This document shows, piece by piece, positions 58,343 to 64,000 of a stretch of 64,000 nucleotides of DNA; the stretch's first letter is position 1; the number at the start of each line of letters is the position of its first letter. Location: positions 313,695 through 377,694 of the forward strand of contig JAGWHC010000001.1 in assembly GCA_028867025.1 (NCBI GenBank). Direction: 5' to 3'. The stretch comes from Microcaldota archaeon (GTDB taxonomy: Archaea; Micrarchaeota; Micrarchaeia; Micrarchaeales; CABMGC01). Both the position numbers and the translations under genes were made by a program. Under the pieces are notes generated by a model that saw nothing but the letters and a program-made list of their open reading frames with translations, was not told where the DNA came from and did not search any database.

Positions 58343-59407
58343 ATGACACACAGCGGCTGGTTTTCGGGGACAACTAACAAGCTTCTAGCAGCTGCGATAC
58401 TGATAGGGCTTGTCGCAATAGCGATGTCATCGTATGTCATACTCAATCCACAGGTCAAGACAGTCGTGGTGTACAGAAATGTAACTGTAAACGCCACGTC
58501 TAGCATCAAAGGCTACAACATAACCAGCGTACTCCTCGAACCCTCAACAAGCTTTTCCGATGCACCCGTAATCACGCAGAACGAGTCCTTCGGAAACAGG
58601 CTTACTAACATAAACGCCCCATTGAACGTTAGCGAGCTGGGCGTAATCAACAATGCGCCAAACTCATACTACGAAACCGCTGCGGAGATGCTCCTCAACG
58701 GCACGATAAACAACACTGTTGGCACAGGAGTCGCCAAGCTGCCGCTCTTCATAGTCAACGGCAAGCCCACAGTGATATACCTGGGTTCCGTGACATGCAT
58801 ATTCTGCGGCGAAAACAGATGGGCTATGGCAATGGCGCTTTCAAGGTTCGGCAGCTTTTCGTACCTGTTCAAGGGCTACAGCTCAATAGGTGACGGTGAT
58901 ATCCCGACGCTCTACTGGGCTCCAACGCACTACAACACCTCCTCCACTGTGTTTGGTGACTTCTATCAGAGTAGCTTCATCAACTTCCTAGCAATAGAGG
59001 ACACAAACCCAATAAGCGGTGGTTTCGATCTTAATCCTCTAAATGTGATCCAGCTGCGGGCAAATTCAACAAGCAACACAGCGTACATAGACGCAATGAA
59101 CTACATAGTCAGCACCAAAGGATTCTCCGGAACGCCTTACACAGTATGGGGTTCATATGAGGTCGGAGGTGCAGACGCAATCATATTCGCCAACAACACG
59201 AACAAGCAGGGCACCACTCCGCTACAGCACATGACGCACGAGCAGGTGCTCAACCAGCTCTCAAGCTTCAACGACCAGTTCTCATGGTCGGAGTACGCCG
59301 CTGCAGATCTCTACATAGCTATGCTTTGTAAGACGTTCAACAACACAGCTAGCGTGTGCACCGCAATCCCTTCAATTGCCAAGATAGAAACGAAACTGGG
59401 GCTCTAG
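58343..59407 (+). CDS. DUF929 family extracytoplasmic thioredoxin-like protein
   Basis: 354 residues from the ATG at 58343; the track upstream of it overlaps the opposite gene's promoter. N-terminal membrane anchor (about 12-32, LLAAAILIGLVAIAMSSYVIL), then an extracellular region with many N-x-S/T sequons. The DUF929 core is GKPTVIYLGSVTCIFCGENRWAMAMALSRFGSF (about 139-171), with a CxxC (CIFC) at a thioredoxin-like position. DUF929 proteins occur in archaea and are thought to be extracellular thiol proteins. ATG of the next gene follows the stop directly, indicating coupled expression. Confidence 0.82.
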   Translation: MTHSGWFSGTTNKLLAAAILIGLVAIAMSSYVILNPQVKTVVVYRNVTVNATSSIKGYNITSVLLEPSTSFSDAPVITQNESFGNRLTNINAPLNVSELGVINNAPNSYYETAAEMLLNGTINNTVGTGVAKLPLFIVNGKPTVIYLGSVTCIFCGENRWAMAMALSRFGSFSYLFKGYSSIGDGDIPTLYWAPTHYNTSSTVFGDFYQSSFINFLAIEDTNPISGGFDLNPLNVIQLRANSTSNTAYIDAMNYIVSTKGFSGTPYTVWGSYEVGGADAIIFANNTNKQGTTPLQHMTHEQVLNQLSSFNDQFSWSEYAAADLYIAMLCKTFNNTASVCTAIPSIAKIETKLGL

Positions 59408-59920
59408 ATGCAGGCCAGAAACAAGAGGCTACACAAGGTCGACGTCCTCAAGAAGGTATTCGCTTCTCCATTCTACATTTTTCTGGCCATCGCAGCTGTG
59501 GTGGCGTACTACTGGCTTTTCTATTACCTGATAACAGTCAGCAACAAGGGCCTTTTCTTCGTGACGGTGCCCATGTACCTGATCTATGCGCTCATACTGA
59601 GCGCGTCTGTTCTAGTGACGCTCAGCGTCTATGCAGTAAGCAACTCGCTAAAGACTAAGTACTCCGGAGCAGAAGGCGGATTGCTAAGCGTAGCCACTTC
59701 GGCATTCGGCGGTTTCATAGTAGGCTGCAACTGCTACGCCCCCATCTTCTCTTCAGTTCTTTATGCAATAGGCTTCGGCACACTGCAGGTGAGCAGCGCA
59801 ATCTCATTTCTAGGCGCCTACCAGCTCTGGTTCGTGGTCCTCCTCATCGCCGCAAATCTAATCTTTATATACTATCAGCTCGGAAGAATAACACGTATAG
59901 GCGGTCCACACCGCCGCTGA
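59408..59920 (+). CDS. four-helix membrane protein with a CxC pair
   Basis: 170 residues, start immediately after the DUF929 stop. Four membrane helices at about 20-42, 53-76, 90-118 and 130-158. The third contains FGGFIVGCNCYAP, so two cysteines spaced CxC lie inside or near the membrane. The small size, cysteines and tight coupling to a thioredoxin-like extracellular protein suggest a membrane thiol oxidoreductase partner, similar in concept to DsbB/VKOR or CcdA. Sequence similarity to these was not recognised. Inference only. Confidence 0.7.
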   Translation: MQARNKRLHKVDVLKKVFASPFYIFLAIAAVVAYYWLFYYLITVSNKGLFFVTVPMYLIYALILSASVLVTLSVYAVSNSLKTKYSGAEGGLLSVATSAFGGFIVGCNCYAPIFSSVLYAIGFGTLQVSSAISFLGAYQLWFVVLLIAANLIFIYYQLGRITRIGGPHRR

Positions 59921-59944
59921 CGCAAAGCGGGCGTGTCATCTAGT

Positions 59945-60937
59945 ATGCGGACTAAGAAATCGAAAAAATCCAAACCAAGCAGGAAAACCGCAGCCAGAGT
60001 CAGGCAGCACAGAGCAAAACGCAAAATAATGCATGTGGAACTGTCCCAAAGCCACAAGGGCATGCTTCTGAAAAAGCTGACTGCGGCCCCGAAATCTGCG
60101 ATGCCGCGAGGCCTTGAGCTTCAGGACATAATATACAACTCCGCGCCCGAGATGCGTTCGCTGGCGTTCAAATCAGGTTACGCTCTTGGAACTGAAGTTT
60201 ACAGAAGCGCAAACAACGGAGGCATTGCAACTCTCGAGCACGTGCTGGTTCACGCAGGTTTCGGCAAGGTAATCTACCATCCGTTCGAGTTGATGAGCAC
60301 TTTCACCTCTTACGCCCCGCGCTCGGGAGGCCAAAACCTCGGGCTTAATGTCCATGTTTTCGAAACTGGACTGATAGCAGGCTATCTTTCCGCTCATACA
60401 GGACAGCGTATAGGCGTTCAGGAAACGGCTTGCGTCTTCAATGGCGCAAACCATTGCATGTTCGTCGCGAAAGTGGGAAGCACTGTTAATGCAGAGGCAT
60501 ACAAGAGACTTGGCCTGCAGGAGGTGATACTGGCGCTAAGGCACGCGCTGCTTCACGCTGAAAGGCGCAAGGCAAACGAAAGCTACTACATCCTGTCGAT
60601 AAAGCCCCTCCTCAACGAACCTGTGTTAAGCGAGGCTACAAAGTTCCTTTACGTTGTCGGTAAGATGCTGGTATCGCAGTTCCCCTCAGAACCAGCAAAG
60701 ACAATAGAGCAGTCATCGAGCTTGCTGAACATTTCAAGCTCCAGGCTTAAATCGAACAGAAAGAAAGGCGTGAGCCTCAGCCTCTCCTACGATCATGAGA
60801 CCTCATCCGGCAGTTTCGTGGACCTGAGCACCGCGCTCATATCGGGCCTGATGAAGGGAGCCTACGGGAAGAACGTAAGGATAAAGCGGGGCATCAGCAG
60901 CAAAGGAGTTTATAATGTTAAGCTGGAAGTATTGTAA
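59945..60937 (+). CDS. V4R-like domain protein with basic N-terminus
   Basis: About 330 residues from the ATG at 59945 (a GTG four codons earlier is possible). The first 45 residues are strongly basic. The body contains FETGLIAGYLSAHTGQRIGVQETACVFNGANHCMFVAKVG (about 135-175), the signature layout of the V4R/4-vinyl reductase ligand-binding domain, including the C-x9-C pair. V4R domains bind small molecules and serve in sensing or metabolic enzymes. Target unknown. Plus-strand run: DUF929 protein, membrane partner, this gene, then SecY 20 bases later. Confidence 0.68.
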   Translation: MRTKKSKKSKPSRKTAARVRQHRAKRKIMHVELSQSHKGMLLKKLTAAPKSAMPRGLELQDIIYNSAPEMRSLAFKSGYALGTEVYRSANNGGIATLEHVLVHAGFGKVIYHPFELMSTFTSYAPRSGGQNLGLNVHVFETGLIAGYLSAHTGQRIGVQETACVFNGANHCMFVAKVGSTVNAEAYKRLGLQEVILALRHALLHAERRKANESYYILSIKPLLNEPVLSEATKFLYVVGKMLVSQFPSEPAKTIEQSSSLLNISSSRLKSNRKKGVSLSLSYDHETSSGSFVDLSTALISGLMKGAYGKNVRIKRGISSKGVYNVKLEVL

Positions 60938-60957
60938 AGCCCCAGCAGAGTGAAACG

Positions 60958-62427
60958 ATGAACCTGAGTTTTCTTGACGGCATACTCAAGTACGTGCCCG
61001 GCATAAACAAGCCGACCACGCCGCTCAGCTTCAGGGAAAAACTGAAGTGGACCGCGATAATAATGGGCGTCTACTTCCTCATGTTCAGCACGCCAGCCTT
61101 CGGGGTGAGCACGTCAACGATAAACCAGCCGCTCATACAGCTGATAAGCATAATATTCGCCTCGAGGATAGGAAGCCTCATAACTGTTGGCATAGGCCCG
61201 ATAGTGCTGTCGAGCATAGTGCTCCAGCTCATAATGGGAGCGGGACTCTTCGATATAGACCTGAACGACCCTGAGCAGAAGGGCAGGTTCCAGTCGATAC
61301 AGAAGCTGGCGGCCATGGCAATAGCAGCGGTAGAGGCATACATATTCGTCGCTACAGGCTACGTGCCATTGGTTAGCAGTGCGTATGTGGGAATAGTCGT
61401 GCTGCAGCTGGCGCTGAGTGCGATATTCATCATCTTCCTTGACGAGTCGATGACCAAGTGGGGCATCACTTCCGGCATAAACCTGTTCATAGCCGGAGGG
61501 GTCGCCTATGCTATAATCGCAGGAACAAGCACTATACTTCTGGGCGAGGCGATACAGGCGATACAGAGTGGAGGTGCTACCGCTATCCCAAATGCGATAC
61601 TTGCATTCGGCCCTCTGTTCTTCGCGATCATAGTGTTCCTGGTCAGCATCTATGCCTATGACATGAAGGTGGAGATACCGCTCGTGTTCAGCCAGCTCAG
61701 GGGAGTCGGCGGCAGGCTGCCCATACCCTTCCTCTATGTGAGCGTGCTTCCGGTCATACTCGCAACCTCGTTCGAACTCAGCATGACAGTGTGGTTCAGG
61801 TTCCTCGCCGGAGTCACTGGCACATTCGCTAGCTTAGTAAAGTTCATAGCCCTGTACCAGGCGACGCCTACCGGAACTGGCGCGACGCAGCTCAACCTTG
61901 TCGGAGGGCTCATATACCTGATATCCCCGAACTTCCCGCTCCCGTACTCAACAGCATACGGAGGCATAGGCGGCTACAGCGCATACTTCTCATATCTTGC
62001 CACAGGCACAAGCCAGCTCTACTTGCCGTGGGGCGGCATAGTAGCAGTGCCGGAGTTCATCCACATAATAATCTACACGCTTGTGCTTGTCGCCTTGGCG
62101 GTGGTCTTCGGAAGGTTCTGGATCGAGATGACCGGCCAGAGCCCCAAGCACGTCGCGGAGCAGCTGCAGGACGTGGGCTGGCAGGTTCCCGGCTTTAGGC
62201 GTGACCCGAGGATAGTGGAGAGCATACTCAACAAATACATACCCACGATAACCGTGCTGGGCAGCGTATTCGTGGCGTTGCTTGCTGCGGTGGCGACGCT
62301 CACAGGGGCTGTAGGAACGGGGATGGGCATACTGCTGACCGTTGGCATAATGTACATGATCTACCAGCAGCTCGAGCAGGAGCACGCGCTCGACACTTAC
62401 CCACAGCTCAACAAGTTGCTTTCATGA
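60958..62427 (+). CDS. secY: protein translocase subunit SecY
   Basis: 489 residues with ten membrane helices. N-terminal LKYVPGINKPTTPLSFREKLKWT, plug/lateral-gate sequence INQPLIQLISIIFASRIGSLITVGIGPIVLSSIVLQLIMGAG, and cytosolic loop RGVGGRLPIPFLYVS. It is the pore of the archaeal Sec translocon that exports the surface proteins in this window. Unusually, it does not sit next to adenylate kinase and the ribosomal protein genes. Its stop overlaps the methyltransferase-like start (ATGA). Confidence 0.96.
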   Translation: MNLSFLDGILKYVPGINKPTTPLSFREKLKWTAIIMGVYFLMFSTPAFGVSTSTINQPLIQLISIIFASRIGSLITVGIGPIVLSSIVLQLIMGAGLFDIDLNDPEQKGRFQSIQKLAAMAIAAVEAYIFVATGYVPLVSSAYVGIVVLQLALSAIFIIFLDESMTKWGITSGINLFIAGGVAYAIIAGTSTILLGEAIQAIQSGGATAIPNAILAFGPLFFAIIVFLVSIYAYDMKVEIPLVFSQLRGVGGRLPIPFLYVSVLPVILATSFELSMTVWFRFLAGVTGTFASLVKFIALYQATPTGTGATQLNLVGGLIYLISPNFPLPYSTAYGGIGGYSAYFSYLATGTSQLYLPWGGIVAVPEFIHIIIYTLVLVALAVVFGRFWIEMTGQSPKHVAEQLQDVGWQVPGFRRDPRIVESILNKYIPTITVLGSVFVALLAAVATLTGAVGTGMGILLTVGIMYMIYQQLEQEHALDTYPQLNKLLS

Positions 62428-63110
62428 AATCAGGCCCCCTCTATAAAATCGAAGCTCAGGATGGAGGAAGCAGCAGGGAAATAACAATCGATGTCACCAG
62501 GTCGGCATCATCCTTCCCTGTCCTCGGCGAAGGGCTCAGGAAGGTTCTCGGCACAGTGCTCAGAGACACAAGGCTGGGTATAAAAGACGTTGTCGAATTC
62601 GGAGCTGGGAAACTAAAGAATGTGCCCTTCATTCTTGAAATGGGCAAGAACGTATGCGCCGTAGAGTTTGAAGAGCTAAACTCCAATCCGATAGCGCAAA
62701 GCAACTACACGATATGTAGAGGCTACGACGGGCACTTCAGGAGACTCGATCCTGAAGAGTTTGTAAAGGATTCGCAGAAGTTTGATCTTGCCCTCATCAT
62801 AAACGTGATTCCAACTATGCCCATCGCCTCTGAACGTGACGCAGCCCTGAAGCTCCTGAATCATAAGTTAAGGAACGGGAAATTCGCGTTATGGTTTGCG
62901 TTGAAGGGAGACGACGTGTACAAGGAAAGGCAAGAACTGGATAAGACATGTCTTGACGGCGTGTGGCTCGGCGAAGGAAAGCACCTGCAGACCTTCTACA
63001 AGAATTACACGGTCGATGATGTGATGTCACTCATGCACAACGCAGGCTTTATGCCGTTCAACAGGTTCCACGTAGAGACAAACCACGCGTTGCTTTTCAG
63101 GAAAGGCTAG
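62424..63110 (+). CDS. SAM-dependent methyltransferase-like protein
   Basis: 228 residues. Rossmann-type methyltransferase motifs: DVVEFGAGKLKNVPFILEMG near residue 55 (motif I), NVCAVEFEELNS near 78 and KFDLALIINVIPTM near 121. The C-terminal part has a substrate-domain-like region and NAGFMPFNRFHVETNHALLF at the end. Motif I is EFGAGKLKN instead of the usual ExGxGxG. Target unknown. Overlaps secY by 4 bases and the convergent htpX by 4 bases. Confidence 0.72.
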   Translation: MKSGPLYKIEAQDGGSSREITIDVTRSASSFPVLGEGLRKVLGTVLRDTRLGIKDVVEFGAGKLKNVPFILEMGKNVCAVEFEELNSNPIAQSNYTICRGYDGHFRRLDPEEFVKDSQKFDLALIINVIPTMPIASERDAALKLLNHKLRNGKFALWFALKGDDVYKERQELDKTCLDGVWLGEGKHLQTFYKNYTVDDVMSLMHNAGFMPFNRFHVETNHALLFRKG

Positions 63111-64000
63111 TACATCGCCTGCAATCTCTTGATTCTTTCCTCTATCGGTGGGTGCGTCGAGAAGAGATTTGCAAAGCTGCTTGCCTTGAATGGATTTGCG
63201 AAGTAGAGCGGAGCCGTTACCTCATTCGCGTGCATCACTGGCGGCGAGTTTGGGTTTTTCTCATACGCCTGTATCTTCTTCAGCGCGCTGGCCAGCTCCG
63301 CGGGGTTTCTCGTTACCCTGGCGCCGTTAGCATCGGCCATGTACTCCCTCCTCCTCGATATCGCCAACCTTATCAAAAGAGCGAACAGCGGGGCAAGCAG
63401 GCCTATGGCAAATGCGACCAGGAGCAACACGCCCAGGTTGCCCCTTCCCCTGCCTCCGAACCCGAAGCCCCAGAATATCATGTTCCTGAAGTACGCCGCA
63501 ATCAGCCCGATGGCGCCTGCAAAGGCTATGGCTATGGTCATGACCAGTATGTCGTTGTCTGCTACGTGCGAGAGCTCGTGCGAGATGACGCCCTCAAGCT
63601 CGTCCCTGTTCATCATCGATAGAAGCCCGCTAGTGAATGCGATGGAAGGCTTGCTCCTCCTGCCGGTCGCAAATGCGTTTGGGTTCGGGTCGTTTATTAT
63701 GTAGATCTTCGGCATCTTGATCTGCATCGCGGAGGAAAGCCCCTCTACAGACGCATAAAGGTTCGCGTACTGCTTCTCGTCCGCTTCCTTCGCACGCGAG
63801 ACTGCTAGAACGAGCTTGTCACCAGCGTAGTACGTGAATGCCGCATAGGCCAACACAAGCACTGCGCCTATGAAGAAGGCGAACAGGCCGCCGCCCAGCA
63901 GATACACTACGAAGTATATTATGCCTATGAAAAGCATCGCGAAAATTCCCAGAAGTACGAATGATCTCAGGTTGTTGCGCGCTATTTCGTCAAAGAAACT
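63107..64000 (-). CDS. htpX: HtpX-type M48 membrane metalloprotease, 5' end outside the window
   Basis: The open frame runs through the window edge. Translation from 64000 gives SFFDEIARNNLRSFVLLGIFA before the internal ATG at 63937, and SFFDEIARNN is the normal HtpX N-terminus, so only a few residues are missing. Two N-terminal membrane helices, the zinc site ISHELSHVADND, two more helices, and the third ligand in REYMADANGARV. C-terminal FSTHPPIEERIKRLQ is typical. HtpX degrades damaged membrane proteins. Adjacent to secY, convergent with the methyltransferase-like gene. Confidence 0.95.
   Translation of the reverse strand, partial: SFFDEIARNNLRSFVLLGIFAMLFIGIIYFVVYLLGGGLFAFFIGAVLVLAYAAFTYYAGDKLVLAVSRAKEADEKQYANLYASVEGLSSAMQIKMPKIYIINDPNPNAFATGRRSKPSIAFTSGLLSMMNRDELEGVISHELSHVADNDILVMTIAIAFAGAIGLIAAYFRNMIFWGFGFGGRGRGNLGVLLLVAFAIGLLAPLFALLIRLAISRRREYMADANGARVTRNPAELASALKKIQAYEKNPNSPPVMHANEVTAPLYFANPFKASSFANLFSTHPPIEERIKRLQAMY

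Overview
The window is a gene-dense stretch of an archaeal chromosome with almost no non-coding DNA. The archaeal assignment rests on PolD (both subunits), Orc1/Cdc6, a GINS subunit, TFE, RpoP, an archaeal histone, the phosphorolytic exosome, archaeal RNase P proteins, SBDS, a 20S proteasome alpha subunit, a group II chaperonin, AglB, an archaeal lipid reductase, ribosomal proteins L44e, L37Ae, L34e and L14e, and intron-containing tRNAs. A bacterial-type gyrase (gyrB-gyrA), the breakup of several normally fixed archaeal clusters and many small orphan genes fit a reduced-genome (DPANN-like) lineage. Micrarchaeota is my best guess, from general character only. Many genes have a TATA-like element about 26 bases before the start codon, so leaderless transcription looks common. 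TTG and GTG starts are frequent.

Layout. 0-6 kb (mostly minus): PAC2 chaperone fragment, aIF2-alpha, L44e, GINS, initiator tRNA with intron, two unknown genes behind TFE, two small genes, tRNA-Lys, and a cyclic 2,3-diphosphoglycerate synthetase-like protein. 6-13 kb: gyrB-gyrA (plus) meets an Lhr-type helicase (minus). 13-17.5 kb: a heavily glycosylated surface protein coupled to a winged-helix regulator, then prefoldin beta and a DHH phosphoesterase. 17.6-23.5 kb: a small frameshifted gene, Mre11-like nuclease, ADP-forming acetyl-CoA synthetase (two subunits), a membrane-anchored winged-helix protein, aCPSF2 ribonuclease and an OB-fold protein. 23.5-23.9 kb is the longest gene-free gap and holds two GC-rich hairpins that look like structured RNAs. 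23.9-26.8 kb (minus): Mrp-type ATPase, Orc1/Cdc6 and RNase P proteins p30 and Pop5. 26.8-28.8 kb: a 648-residue orphan.

28.9-33.2 kb is the proteasome/exosome operon: psmA, SBDS, Rrp4, Rrp41, Rrp42, L37Ae, an unknown gene, RpoP. It is followed (minus) by a PRC-barrel protein, a zinc protein and a histone. 34.4-44.6 kb: orphan, thioredoxin, HisRS, orphan, AspRS, geranylgeranyl reductase, an HExxH protein, AglB with an unusual N-terminal extension, a C39-like protease and a PH/zinc-ribbon protein. 44.7-51.3 kb: thermosome, then adenylate kinase, EMC3-like membrane protein, L34e, cytidylate kinase, L14e (interrupted by one inverted orphan), an aminotransferase and a Nudix hydrolase. 51.3-57.5 kb (minus): PolD large and small subunits, UPF0147, tRNA-Arg with intron, TatD nuclease. 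57.6-64 kb: orphan, a DUF929 extracytoplasmic CxxC protein with a cysteine-bearing membrane partner, a V4R-like protein, SecY, a methyltransferase-like protein and HtpX (cut by the window end).

Functionally the window mixes replication and repair, transcription, RNA decay and processing, translation and cell-surface biogenesis (AglB, SecY, surface glycoproteins, a possible extracytoplasmic thiol module). The best candidates for something new are the two hairpin RNAs at 23.6-23.85 kb, the redox/sensor cluster next to SecY, the frameshifted leaderless gene at 17.6-17.9 kb, the extended AglB and the large orphan at 26.8 kb. No CRISPR array, insertion sequence, rRNA gene or intein was seen.
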